From Amblyornis subalaris (lineage: Eukaryota; Chordata; Aves; Passeriformes; Ptilonorhynchidae): 64,000 nt of DNA. The stretch's first letter is position 1; each line of letters starts with the position of its first letter. The stretch lies in contig JACAXG010000054.1 in NCBI GenBank assembly GCA_018881555.1, positions 3,899,723 through 3,963,722 on the forward strand, written 5' to 3'. The translations under genes and the position numbers were made by a program. This document shows, piece by piece, positions 11,390 to 26,300 of the stretch. The notes beneath the pieces were generated by a model. It was not told where the DNA came from and ran no database searches. It saw only the letters and a program-made list of their open reading frames with translations.

Positions 11390-14300
11390 GTATGTCCTGT
11401 AGTATATTTGGTTCCATATCCACCACAGGTAAATGATGAGAATGGAAAGCACTGAGAACATGCAAACTTCTGGGAGAGGAGGCACAATTTAACTTTTCAC
11501 TTAAAAATTTGATTTAAAAATTCCCTGATTTGGTTGGACATCTTGTGAGGGGGAATAGGAGAGAAAAGTAAATGCAAGCTATGTTTTCCCTACTTAAGCC
11601 ATAACTAAATGAGGAAATTTCAGTTGTAAAACTCATATGTTGTGAATGAGAGACTTGATAATGAACATTTTATAGCTTGCATTCAAAACTTTCTTTTCTG
11701 CTTGTACTTTTGATATTGAAATTCTCTGCATTCAGGAGAATAAAAGGGAGATGGTCATAAATGTGAATATGTGGTGTCCTGTTATATTACTAATATATAT
11801 TCTTTAAATCTGAAAACATGAGCCTTAAATTCTACTTTTAAAGGGTGTGGTATAATTTCAGTGGCTGCTTGTCCCTTCCTAAACAAAGAATTCACTTGGA
11901 AAGTCAAAGATTTAAAGTCACTTTCAGAAATAGCTTTAAATTCTCTGTGTCTTGAGATGCATCAGGTCTTTATTTCTTGTTTTTATGAACATAGTATTGA
12001 AATATAAGGTAACTGACATGCAATATTGTTCAGAGCCTGTGCATCCTGTTACCCAGANAGTTCCATTTTTTTGGGGTGACCATTCCTCTGTGTATCTATG
12101 TTATTTACACTTCAATCAGCCACCTGGCCCCAATCTAAAATCTGAGGCTATTTTCCTAGTATATTTAAAAATACATATCAGCATGTATACACTAGGTACC
12201 AAATGGGACAGGTTTTTTCCAAGATGCCACATCCTGGAAGCAGTAGCAGGGTGGACCTGCCTTGGCTGTTACTTCCTGTTTCACCTGAAGGCAGAGGATA
12301 TTTGGAGCAAGGATGAGCCAGAGCTCATGCTTTTACCAAGTTACTTTGCAATATGTTCGATCCATATTTCAAAATAGGTGGAAGCGTATTAAATAGGAAG
12401 TAAAGAGAGGATGTTTTGTCACTTTTCTCTCTGCTCTGGGACAAGGGCACAACATAAGTTATGCTGTTACAGGCCAGAGATTCATTTAGCTCAGTATCCT
12501 ATTTCAGGAAGTGACCTTTATCAAATAGCACAAGGAAAGGATAAAACAAGTAGACATGCACCTCCTCAACCTACCCACAGCAAAATGCCTCACAACTGCT
12601 GTCAATCTGCAATTTAGGGATTTCCTGGCCCAGAGTTCATTTTTTTGTGGTTTATAGCCCTTGATGGAATTTTCTTTCCTTAATTTGTCAAACCATTTTC
12701 TGAAGCGACTTCCTGAACTCATCCAAATTTTTGGCATCCAGGGTTTCCTGTAGCAGTAAATTCTACAATGGGCCTGTGCACTCCACNAAGTATCACTCCC
12801 TTTTATTTGTGTTAACCTACTAGAAACTAATTTCATTTGATGCCTCCTTGTTCTTATGACTGTGAAGAACGGTGACTAATATTTTCCAGGATGGTCAAGA
12901 CTTTACAGAGCTCTCTCATATCTCCCTTCAGATGTTTTTTCTTTCACAGTCTTCTCTATTCTAATCTCTGTGATACAGAAACTCACCCAGACCATGGTTT
13001 TTCCTTATCTGTCCTATCTACTGACCTACCTTATGTATCTCTATGTACCCTTCCTATTCTACTATTTCCTGTCTGAGATGTGTGACTAGATCTGTTGCAG
13101 TGATGAAGACATGGTTGCACCGTGTTTTGTGTTTGCTCTTGAGTTTTATTACTAATTCCTAGCACTGTGCTTACTTTTTAACAACCCCAGAGATGATGTT
13201 TTCATAGAACTACCCACCCTGACTACATCTCTTTCCTGAATGGAAGTAAAGCCCATCATTGTGCATGTACAGCTAGGGTTGCCTTTTGCCTCGCATACTA
13301 GGATATGAATAGCCATAAAAGTATCAGTCTAATTTCTAAAACTTAAAGACAACTGATTTTATTTTTCAAGTATGCTGTAGCTCAAGAAATCTTATTTGAC
13401 AATTATACTTTATTTTGAAGCTCTTGTGACCCTTGGAGTGCCTCCACTCCATAGAAGGCAATGCTATTATATATGTGAACAGCTTTTGCATTTTAAATCT
13501 AAATTAGAGCAATTATTGATTTAAAACATAGGATGTATCTTCAGCTGCTCTAGTAATTGTTTTTGCTGTCTTTCAGGGTTTTTCAGGGCTTGAATGTTTG
13601 GGGCTTTTTTGGTAAAGTAGATTAGACTGAGCATGGAGAAATCCTGTTAGCTAGTTTCCAAGATTAAGTCAAATAAGCGATCAAAGGGATAGTTATATCA
13701 CACGTGTTTACTAAAATTTAAAAGACAGAAAAGGTGATGTAATAAGTATTTTCTAGCTCTGTCTTCTATGATTCTGTAGCGGAAACTCCATTAGAGGAGA
13801 GGTGGGATAAAACTTTGAAAAAAGCCATACAAAATGTTTCAGAATCTCAGTTACAATGAAATAATTGGTTATGGTGCCAAATTTTTTTTGCAAATCTGAA
13901 NTGTCTGGGTAGAGTACAGATTACTCTTCTTGCCTCAGTTGTCTACACTAAAAAACTACAAAAATTATTGAAAAAAGGTAACAAACTTTNCTTTTCACTC
14001 ATATATAGGGGATGCTAGCTAGTTAATTCTCTAGGACAATTCTCTGTAATAGAAAAATCCCAATCAACAATGGTAACAGGTTCTCTGGACCTAATATAAT
14101 TACATGCTTTCCCTAGTTCCACAGGTCTTTNTATTTGAGTAACATGAATTTCTCAAGAGATACCTGTCTGGAAATCTTGCTGGATTCNTTAAAGGGGAAG
14201 GCAATGTTTTAACTGTCAATATCAAGATTAGAAGAATTTTCTTGTTTTTCCACCTGTGTGTGACTGATGATAGCTCTTACNTCACTAACCTCTTATTGCC

Positions 14301-17300
14301 TCAACTTCCTCACCATTCACAGAAACGGGGGGAGTATATGCAGATTTTAGTTAAATTTCCCTTTTTCCTGTTCAAAGAGTTAGTTCAATAGTTCATATAT
14401 CCAAACGAAACATTAGAATTCTGAAAATATCTTTTGTGAATCATGTGATGTTCGTTTTCTTCTGTTCTACCTCATGTTAAAATCAGAATAGGCATTAAGT
14501 GTGTTTGCACAACAGCATAGGCAAATATTCACACCTTNGGGGAAATAGTATCTTGCCTAATAGAGACTTCTTAACAGCAAAAAGTTAGATTGAAAAATTG
14601 TTTGGTACATCTTATTACAAACCTTTTTTTTCATTTTTCTCTAATAATTCCTTCTTAAAGGTAACAACTATTTGGGGCACTTCTCTATTTCTGTGGGATA
14701 ATCCTGGTAGGTAGCTCAGCCCCAAGCAGATGCTTACTCACTCCTCACCAGTGGGATGGAGAAGAGAATTAGAAAGGTGAAAGTGAAAAAACCCTTTCAT
14801 TGAGATAAAGAGTTTAATTGATAAAGCAAAGCCGTGTGCACAAATAAAGCAAAACAAAAAATTCATTCACTGCTTCCCATCAGCAGGCAGGTGTTCAGCC
14901 ATGTCCAGGAAAGCCAGTCTCCATCCGATGTTACAGTAACTTGGGAAAACAAATGCTGCAACTCTGAACCTCCATCCTTCCTTTTTCTTCNGCAGCTTTT
15001 ATTGCTGATCACAGTGTCATATGGTATGGAATATCCCTTTGGTTATTTGTGGTCAGCCGTCCCAGCTGTGTCCCCTCACGGCTTCTTGTGCACCCCCAGC
15101 CTGCTTGCTGACAAGGCAATGTGAGAAACAGCAAAATCCTCGATGCTGTGCAAGCACTGCTCAGCAGCAGCTAAGACATTGATGTGTTATCAACACTGTT
15201 TTGGTCACAAATCCAAAGCATAGCATCATATGGATTGCTATGAAGAAAAATAACCCCATCCCAGCCAGACCCAGAACATCTACTGGCACTGATAACTGTC
15301 AGGACAGTAAATTGCTCAGTTTACAAGGACAAAGCAAGACTTATTGCCGAGGTTTGCTCAGATTGGAAAAGAGGGACATAAACAGGATTATTAAGATGGC
15401 TATTTTATTTTAATATTCATGCTCACAATGTTGCCCAACTAGTTTAAGCTCTGAACTTGTTTCTNAGTATCAGAAGTGAAGGAAACAGTCCTCCTCAGTG
15501 GAAAAAAATAAAGTGCTTCTGAAGTTCCCAAGAGGAAAAGCTTGTGAAGATCCCTGTGAAGATCTTCTATAGGATCTTCCTCTCTTCACTGACCAGACAT
15601 AGACCTTAGGCACTCATTTCAGGAAGACTGCNCAATTAAAGTAGCTAACAGATAAGTACCAGTCAGGTACCTAAGGTCTTTGACTGAATCACCCCATGTC
15701 TTAAGCTTCTGCAAAGCTCCATTCCAATAGAGGACAGAAGAAAGTNCTTCCTTTCTAGGTGTAATTTCAGTGACTTGGGTAGCCTGAGAGTTGCAAAATT
15801 TGCAGTAAGGCTCCTAACATGAGAGTCCATAATTTCCTCAATTACACTTTCTCCAGAGAGTTGCCCATTTAGTACTTAGAGCTGCTGTGACTTTATAGTT
15901 TTTGAGCTCAGCTTCGTGAAGTAAGAGTAAGCCTGCTATTTCACCTCCCCTATCTTATTTAGCAATCCATTACTCCAGCTTCGTCAGCAGACATGAAACC
16001 AGTTTTTCTCTAGCAAACACTTGTAAATTACATTCTTACAAAAAATTCTTCACGTGCTAGCACAGGGAGGTTGGCTTTTCTGCCACTTTTATTTTGCTTT
16101 CTCCTTTGTCTCCTACCCAGAGCAGGAGTCATATCTTTTTATCCTCTTCCTTTCATAAGGTGCTCTGCAAATTTGAAAACTGTGGGACACTTTGATGCTC
16201 AATACTCTGTCTCTCTTTACCATACACAGAAGGCTCTAAGATCTAAGGGATCTTAGATCCATCCTCCAAGACATCTAACCACTACGGCAGTCTGGGGGAC
16301 ATGGAAAGTCTTCCAGGGAAAAAGTGATGATGATCACTTAACTTCACTTGTAGCTCTATTCAAGTGAGCTGGAAGGGTACCCTTTACCCCTGAAAGGGTA
16401 ACCATTAAAATAACTGCTGAAGACTTGTGGAAGAGTTTCCCACACACAAGAGATGCCAGGGAAGATAGGGTATTTGCCATCTTGGCAGTAAACAAGAGTT
16501 GCTCTTGGCAAGAAACCTCTCTCAGTTCTTATAACTTGTCTATGACTACTGTGAGTTACTCTGAAACTTCTTCCTGATGACTTTCCTACACAAATATTTT
16601 TCTTTATTAAAGGGAACATTTTCCTTGCAAGGGTTTAGCAGTTTACTTGGGCATACAAGAAAATACTTCTGTCACTTTTGCCATGAATATGAAATGGCAG
16701 AAACATTGCATTAATATTTGTTCTCTATGGGGTTCAATGTTATCTTCCTTCTAACAGTGTGCCCTAAATGAAAAAAGGACAAAAACAACTCACTTTTTTT
16801 TTGCACTTTTGCAATTCCAGCTTCTCTAGTACTTTGAGAAGAATAGATTTTCCCTGGCATATTCAACATTAGTTTGCTATTGAAAAATTGTGTCAAGGCT
16901 TTGCATGAGTCTACACAAGATAATCTCCAGGGGCCACAGTCATGGCTGCTTTATTTTATTTAACTATGGTAGAAAGTTTGAAGGAGAGTGAAGCTGAGAA
17001 ACAATGGAAACAAAAAACAATTTAATGCAATAAATTATAGCCACATGTTCATGAATATGTGGAAAACAAAATCAATATCCTTCTTCCCATGCCTGTCTGC
17101 AGCAGAACTTTTAGACTAGGAGCAAACTAGAGGTGGGCTGGTACAAAAGAGTCACTCAGGCTTCAGGATTTTGTTAAATCTTTTTCTTTGAAACAAAAGC
17201 ACTGATTTTGAAAAATACGTTTTGTATTTTAATTTTATTTCTAGTTCTTCTTTTCCTCCCAGAACACATAGGACAACACATCTGAAACAGATGTGCTTGA

Positions 17301-20300
17301 TTCTCCGTGTTTTACCTTTTCAAAATATCACACCTATGAAAAAGCAAATATAGGAAAGTGCATCAGGATCTATTGTACTCTAGTGCAGAATACAGAAGTT
17401 CAGGCTACTGTACTCTATTTTACTGAAATAGAAGGTGTTATTTTAAAAAATATTTAATGAGAAAAGANGTTCCATTCTAAGCCTTTTTATACTTTAAAAT
17501 AACACAGAATACCTTTACATTTTTACCATTTGCTGTTGCAGAGGTCAAAGATGAAAACATTCTGTCTCTTTCCTGGAGAATAATTTATTCTGAGGGAGAG
17601 TAGGCTTAGCTAGCACAGGAACTCGTGCTTTGTGCATCTATGGGACAATATAATCTGCATCATCACACTGTGATGGGTAGCNCTGGTGCTTTCTTGGGAA
17701 AGTAGCACCAGTTCTTCCGATGGGTAGTACCTAAAGCTGGATAAAATCCATTACCTGACTTCTCACACAAGCTACTGAACATGATATTCATGAAAATCAG
17801 TCTTAAATCACCTTGTCTTTAAATCCACATATCCTCAGTGCTTAGGTCNTGAGAGAAAGCTGGCAGACATTCCTGTTGTCACTGGAATGCCCCATGGGGC
17901 AAGTGTGGACTGAGGATTTAAATACCTAGCCCTCAGAAAAGGACCTCTCAAGGTTCCCTGAGCTACTTAAAATAAAAAAATTAAATTCTCAGCATTTGGA
18001 AAAATAAACAGAATACACACTAAAAATAAATAGCTTGTCAAGTATTTTTTTTCATACTTTTGTAAGTTAAAAGTATTTATTAAATAATAGCCAAGTAAAG
18101 CATTTCTTTTCCGTTTAAAGCAAAAGAAAAGGATGATCTCTATACAGAAAAAAAAATCGGAGCAGGGAAGCATGTCTTCTTGNTAGGTATGAAATGTAAT
18201 AAGCTCATTCTCCTTTACAATTAAGACAGGGCAAGTGATTTTGCTGGAAATTTATGGAAGTTTAGGTCCTCAGGGCAGGCTGGGGACAGGTGGCTCTGTG
18301 CATGCTTGTTTACACAACTCTCCTAGGGCAACACAGCCTGACTTGCCAACCTCTGGGCTTGTGCTCTTCTGTGACACTGGGCCAGATTGTCAGTGTTAGC
18401 CTAATAATTCCTGCAAGTCTGCTCTCTCCTTGAGCCAGACCACAAATTTACCTCATATATGATTCAATACACTTATAATTACACACTATTAATACAATAG
18501 CTTATCCCAAAGCTCCAGAGATGGCAAGTAAAGGCAGCTTTGACCACTTCTTGCACCTGCTTGTGAAGTAGATGTGAAATGCTGCCTTTCAAAAGAGGAG
18601 GGCACCTTTCTTTATCACAAGTTGTGAAGGTAGATGAGCTCACAGATGAGCTAACTGCTCCTAANTATTAGTCCATAATTTTTCTTGCATCTGCTTCTAA
18701 AGAGTAAGATGCAAATGCACGAAAACAAGATGTCACTGACCAAGCAAAAGGACTTCAGAAATTAAATTTAGAGAAAACAAGAATTTAATGTAAAAACGAC
18801 TAAAGGAAGCTTAAAGATAACTTGTTAAATCTCATGAGAGCCTGCCTTGGTCATTGTGGAGCCCTGTTCTAAATTAATCAAATATATCTCACCTCCCCTC
18901 ATCAAAAAGCAGCTAAGAAATCCCTATATCTAGGCTCATCCATCACCTTTTATCTTCTTCCTTTCTTCTTCTCACCCCCCTGCCACCTTTGTCCAAATTC
19001 CTGTGGAAGCACAAGCTCTTGCACAGCCTTGGAGTAGGGGCAGGCACAGTGAGCCACCAGCTCCCACAGCAGCAAGGGGTTTCCACAGGTAATTTGCCAC
19101 ACAGAAGTGGCTTTGGTGCAGTCCATTTGCAAAGTAAATCAAAATCATGGCCTTCTCTAGGAGAAAGCTGTAAGCTACATACTGCATTTATTTTGGCAAG
19201 TGGTGCAAAGGGTAATCACTAAGGTGTTGCTGGTCTACCATGCAATCATAGTGGAAGCACAAAGATACACAAGACACTACACAGATGTTCAGCTTATATA
19301 AATAATTTTAAATTCATTTCCAACCAAGAACGCTGGTTTGAAAAAGCCTTTAACACTGTATACTGAGTCTAAGTTCATATAAACTGATAAATGTTTCTAT
19401 TTTCAGAGGTGGGAGGTAAACTTGTTCCTCTTCATAATAAAATAATAAAATAGAAGGCTAGTGCAAAGAGTGCAGCAACAGCTTCTTATGCAGCAGGTCT
19501 GTTAACTTTCATCACAAGCCAGTGGTAGAATCCTCATTAGCATCAAAACCAGCCCTGGGCTCTCTGTGCCAAGCTTTCCTAGTATAAGGATTTTATTCTT
19601 AATAATTTAAACTTTGAAAGTTCATTTCATTTTGAGGAACAGATGGAGGCTCATGTGTTTACTTACATTTTTCCCCATCTGTGATAACACAAGCAGGTTA
19701 GAGAATGAGTAGATTGTAAACATAATAGATTAGCAAATTTTAAATAAATGTTTCTGAAAATTCACAAATGAAATGCATAGATTCCTTTGTGTGTAATACT
19801 ACTAAGATACAAAACCCTGATCAGTCTAACTGCAGAAAACAGTCCTATTTCAAAGGAAAAATTCTGTAAAGAAAATAACAGTGAAAAAAAATCAGAAATG
19901 CAATTCTTCTAAATTGAAGAATAAATACATGCTTAGAGGGGATTTGGGATTACTCAAGGCTCATTCTAATTCAGTGGTGGAAAAGATACCAACAGTAGCT
20001 CCTTAGAAGGAGATAGCAGACTAAATCTAGTTAACTGTAGAAAATGATCTTGATTCTGTCCTGGCACAGCACACAAGAGTGTATTCAGGGACAGCTGCTC
20101 TTGAGGAGACTAGAAGGAGAGAAAGCAGTGGCAGAATCACTTCCACTGGGACAAAGCAGCTTGATATCTCCTCTGAGGCTGTTTAAGAGATGGATTGCTT
20201 CAGAGCATCAGCATCTTGGCTCTCCCTCACCCCTCATACCCGTTTCCCACCTGCCTGTGCCAAAATGCTATTCAGCTTGGTGTCTGTGGAACAGTGGCTG

Positions 20301-23300
20301 AAGGAAGACTCGTAATGTCATGACAGATTTTCTGTCACCAGAGCACAGCTTGACTGTTGCTGTGGAGAAAACAAAAAAAAAAAAAAAAAAATCAGGAGTG
20401 CTGAAAATGCTTGAGTCCAGCTTATGCTCTGATTTTCAGATAGTAGGAGTTTGGAGACTTTGAAATCTCATCTGATGGGGTTTGGGCTGGTTTTGGTTTT
20501 CTTATGGCAAATTTGCAATTAGATGTTTACGCAGACTTGCATTAACTCAGAAGTCCATGGAAAACCTTCTCCAGAAATGGAGAAGTATGTGAAAGGTCAC
20601 AACAGGTCTGAGAACAAAATATAAGCTGAAGTAAGGCATGTTGATAGATGGTGACATTTTAAAGGTGCCAAGGTGGCCTTGCAAACCCTCTGAACTTTAT
20701 TCATTGTGGAATAATAAAAATGTTAATATTTAACATCCAAAAACAACAACAAAACACCCTTATCCAAATTAAACACACTGACAGTGTCTATACCGGTAAA
20801 CTAAGCAGGGCCAGGGTCTAACATGGGCTACAGTCAGCCTGTACAGTTAAATTGTTAGCACGTGTTAACTCTCTGGCAGAGATTTGGCCAGTGCCAAAGT
20901 GCACAGTCTCAGGCAATAGCCTGTGGCAGGTGCAGAAACCCTGGTTTGGGTATGGGCTTTAATGCCCTGGGGCTACGTGGTGCCAGTCAACCTCAGGACC
21001 AGAGAACTCTCCCAGACCATTTTATCTGCAAGGCTACTAAATCTGTTAGCAGCAGAATTTCCATCTTGCATAGGTTTATTTTTTAAACATGTATAATTCC
21101 AAATCGGTTTAAAATGTCAGTTAAAGCAGGAATAAATGTCTAGCTCTTTTAAGAGAAAAAAGGACAGAATATTTCTTGGAAATGAGTCTAGATCCCTAGT
21201 AGGTAGCACTTANAAGATGGAGATCCTCTCACTAGAAAAGTGGGTCAGACATTCATTATGGGAGTCAGAAAGGCAACCCTTAATAATTCCATAGCACATA
21301 TATTTGTCTAGATGGCAGCGCTGGTTCTTCNGAAGTACCTGGTCGAGGGTCTGATACTGGCAGATGCTGAGCACCCATTATGGAAGAATGGATAATTTCA
21401 GTTCTTGTTGACATCCATGCTGAAAGTGCTTCCCAGCTGAGGGCCTTGTCTNAAAAAATCTGGAAACCAGCACCAACAAATGTCTGCAATATACACAGAC
21501 TGGCATGGAGGGTATCAATCCTGTTTGCTATCTGAAAAGATGTTAAGTGGAAGATCCCCCATCTTACTTGACTGTGATGTGGATAAGCATAAACTAGTTT
21601 GGTCCAGGCTAATTACACAAAATATGGTGTTCATAAATATCATAGTAGGAACTATCCTTTACAATTTCCTAAAGCTCTTTTTAACTGGAGTACTTTCCAA
21701 CAGCTTATGAAAAGAAAAATGTGAATTTAGTATGAATGTTTCCAGCCATCTCTTCCCATTTGGAAACTACATCTAAATCTATGGAATCAAAGTAGTGACC
21801 CTATTCAGACCCCTGATGCTATTTTAACATCTGAAAACCAAGAANAATAAAAAAGAGCCACTGCAGAAACTGAGACTAGGCTCATTTATTAGAATTAATT
21901 GAAACAATTAGGCTTGCTTGCTAGTGATTTGGAGGGCTTTTACTCATCTAGCTAGCCTTTCAAGGAATACAATTTCCATTTCTTTGAATACTACAGAACT
22001 GTCACTTTTAATTGTCTCAAATATAAGAAGGATTGCTTGCAAAATAGCTGTAGCCAGGAGTAAGGACACTGCAGATTGTCTAGTGATTAAATGTATCCAT
22101 CACACAAGATGGAATAAGAATGGTAATAGTATTCTGAAGGAAGGAATGAAGCTGACAGCCAGACTAGTGATCTGTTGGGTGACCTGACAAGAGAAATACT
22201 TGAGTTGAATATTGCCTAAAGCAGAAACCAGCTCTACAGGAATGGAAGAAAGTTGGAGTAACTCCACTAGAAATCACTGGCAAGCAAACTTTGGCAAGCC
22301 ATGGATTTCTTACCTGTACAGAAATTACATTCCACATCTGAGAAAAATCTCAAAAAAATATCCTAGAGAGGACTAAAAGTTTCCAAAAGTTGCAATTGCT
22401 TCTGTTGTGGCTGTCATTATGTACAAGTAATACAATCTCTTTAAAGTAGAATCCAGCAGAAAGTATATATTCTTAGAGATTTTCAGAAGAACAAATTATT
22501 GTGAGGAAAAAAAAGTTTAGGAAAGTCAGATTGCTTTAAATCACTCCTTCTTTCCTCTCTTGCACAGTTACCAATTTTGCTCAGCACTAGTCTAAGTTTG
22601 AGGGAGATATTGTCCTTTATTTCAGAAATTCAAGTACAGTGCACGCTGGTAGTTTCCATCTGCCTTTGAATTCCTGCTGAGCTGCAATATCTGTAGCTAG
22701 GTAGTCTAAATCAGTCACACAAGAATAGAGGAAGAAAACAACAAGTTCAGCAAGGCTGTCCATTAAAAGGGCCAGTCTTCTCTCACATAACATGTAACCT
22801 GCATTGACCTTGAGACCAGTTCTCTCCTTCACCCTGAAGTCATCCTGAAATGTAAATGTAATCNAAGTCTCTTTTTAAATATAATTGTAGTAAATATATT
22901 GCTTGCAGCACTAGTGGCCATGCCTGGAGCACTGTCCAGTTCNGGGCTCTTCATAGCAAGAGTCCTGGATATACTGGAGGGTCCAGCAAAGGGCTCCTAA
23001 ACTGATTAAGAGACTGGAGCACCTCTTCTATGAGGAAAGGCTGAGAGTTGACACTGTTCCACCTGGAGAAGAGAAGGCTCAGAANGATCTTACCAATATG
23101 AATAAATACCTGAAGTGAGTAAGCAAAGAAGATGGAGCCAGGCTCTTTTCAGNGGCAACCAGTGACAGGACCAGAGACAAGGGAAACAAGCTGTAACACA
23201 GGAGGTTCCCTCTGAACGTCAGGAAACACTGAACTCAGTGTAGATTGAAATTCAGATCTTAAATATTTGCAAAACATTTCTGGGTATTTTTGTATTTTAG

Positions 23301-26300
23301 GAGAATGTCCATTTTCTCAAGGGCTTCCCAGCAGGTTTCCACTACCAATCCACTTCTGAACATTTTCTAAAGGAAGAAAGAATCAGTATAAAACTTACAT
23401 CAGAGACCACATTGCAAATAGCAATCTATGATGGAAAATGTATTGACATGTGGATTTTTAATTCTACCAGGCTTTGCTTTCAAATTTTTCATGGGGTCCA
23501 AAAGGAAAATGTAGTTTGACCAAATTTGACAATTTTTCTGCCAAATGTATACTAAATTCAACTTTGATGGAAAATGCACCAGGAAAATATAACTGGTGGC
23601 TTTAGAAACAGACTCTTAATCTGACTATNTCTTACAAAGAGGAAAGGTTATCAGATTTTAGATCTATTCCATTTTAAAACATTAAATATACAGGAAAGGG
23701 AAGAGAGTGAAACACTGCAGATTTGCTAAAACCTTTAGAAGTACTTGCTTTACTGAGCACATCTCTCTATGACTTACGTTAGTTTAGCATTCATCTTTCA
23801 GTAAGGATGATCTACCTTCACGGTGGCATGTGGGATGCAATTTAATAACCTTATATAATGATCTTACATAAACTCCAAAATCTTGGCCAAGAGTTCTCAT
23901 TAACAAAGAGATGATTATACTCTTAAGCAGTAGATCACTTGGGTTCAATTCTGCTTCTATTCAAGCTGAGGAATAGCACAATATAAGACTATCAGGACAG
24001 AGCTAAACTTCTTAACTGACTAGACTTTAATAGCCTGAGATCCTCCAGATATCTTAAACTGTGATTTCCGCCAATCTCCTTTTTCTTTTATGGTTTATAT
24101 TTGAATCTGTAATGACTTTGACCAATTAGGCTGAACCCAGCAGAGTATTAAGAAAGCACTGCAATCGAAAAGCAGTAAGAAATTGAACCCACTCTCCCAC
24201 ACATTTGAAGTATGGCAGAAAGACCCANTCTCAGATGGACTGAGAAGTTTTTTATTTTTCATGGGAAAGTTCACAACTGTGAACTTAAANGAGCTGGCCT
24301 GATCACAAGCCTTTGAACAAAACACCTCACAGTACTTAGCCCAGGTTTTCCCAAGGAAGAAAGGTAGGACCCCATTCATCCATAATATTTTAAATGTATC
24401 TCCTTTTAAACTTAAATATCTCACAGGGCTAAAAGCTATTCCTTCACACAGAAAAGTCTAGATAGCACTGCAAGAGCAGCACCAGGGAACAAAGACAAGA
24501 GAATGGGCAGTGATTGTTTCAGTCACCCCTGGATTGCTGCTACAGTGTCAGAAATATGGCAGTGAATGGGCTAAGGTACCCATGTGTAGGCACAGGGGGG
24601 TTTGATTACATCTCTATTCCTGTGTCCACACCGTCAATGCCATACTGTCAATGCTGCTCTTCTAGAAATCTCAAGACTGTTTTAGGGAAGCAGGAATACT
24701 TCAAATACAAAAAATGAATGCAGTTTTTGCTGTGCTTTATGATTTTGATGCTGTAAGGCATTGTTCTTCACACTTCTCTCCCCAGTTCCTAGTATAAATG
24801 TGATTCTGAGTGAAAGGTGGAGGTACTGTTTGCAGGACTCTGAGAGATGAGGGTCTAATAAATACTCCATGTATCACAAAGTTAAGAGTTATAGCTGCTG
24901 GATTTCCTGATGAGCTGTTTTCTTAATAGTAAATCTCTTTTCTTATAATCAGAAAGCCTACTGAAAAAAATCTACTGTGACAGAATGTAATTTTTCTAAA
25001 GAGCTTCTTAAAGTTGAACACAATATTTCATTAAATCTATTATTTTATTACATTAACTAGAATTACTCACAAAATAATAGTTAGAACAGTGGTAACTCAC
25101 AATGAATAAAAACAAGACAACTGATTATTTCATTTTAAATGGTAATGATAATTATTTTTAAAACCATCAAAACCCATTATGAAATATCATTAAACTTTTC
25201 CACAAAGACTGTTTTTTTAGAAATACAGTTCAGAAGTAAATTGTCAAATCTGTGCAAAGCACAAACTCAGTTGCAGTCAGCTATGTTCTCCATAAAAACC
25301 CGGTGGAAGGGCCTGTGAAACAGCTCCTGCACCCATCCTGGACAGCAAAAACCAGACCAGAAAATTTACACCTTGAGCTCCCACTTGGCCCACAGGCTTT
25401 ATGCAGAAATGTGCATATGGGAGCTAGAAGTCTGCCTGCATTTACTATTACTGGATCCTGATCAGAGGATCCTAAGTTTTTCCACTGAAAGCACATTCAC
25501 GGCACATAGAAGTGCCCAACTGTGGGTTACAGGCTGTTTCTCAGCTCTATGCTCTTCAAACAGAGATGAAAAAAGGGAAAAATATGAACTACACCACACT
25601 ACAACATAGCAAACTGAATCAAGGATGAAAATAACACCAAGAAAAATTGGAAAGGAAAAGATTTTATGTTTTCTAGCCACTGGAAGAGACAAAGCATCTG
25701 TTTTAATAACTTACGTCATTTTATATTACTTTTTGAGACATATGAGAAAAAAAAAGTCAGGCCAGTTATTACTGCAGCTTTTATAGTTACAGATCAAAAC
25801 AATGAGACCAGTGTAAGCCGAACAAAGAGCTGGTAGTTTTGTGACTCCACATTCCATCCCTCACCTGAAGCCTTGAAATACTGGAGGGGTTTTAGCTGTA
25901 ATACAAAATCTCCAGGATGGTAAACTTGCAAATACTCGCTTAATTAAAAAAATAATTATTTGGGGTTTTTAGTTACAGGTAAGACTCACAGAAGACGTCA
26001 AGTTTATAAATTCTCCTTGCAAGCATATTTTTNTCCACTATAGAACAGCTGAGTCCAAGCTGAAGACTATGCTTGTTTGTTTTTTTCTTTTAAAAACAAT
26101 TTGGATTATACATGCTTCTTGCACCATCTTATCACCTAAGGCAAGTGTAACTCTGGCACTCGGGANACTTAGCACCACAGGTACCTGGACTTTTTGAAAG
26201 GAGTTTATAGTTTCAGTGGACATTGCCAAGTAGGCTGATTATAGCCTTATGGTAATTGTTGGCTCTCCCCCAACAGACTGCTTTCCTATGTCAGTCTGCT

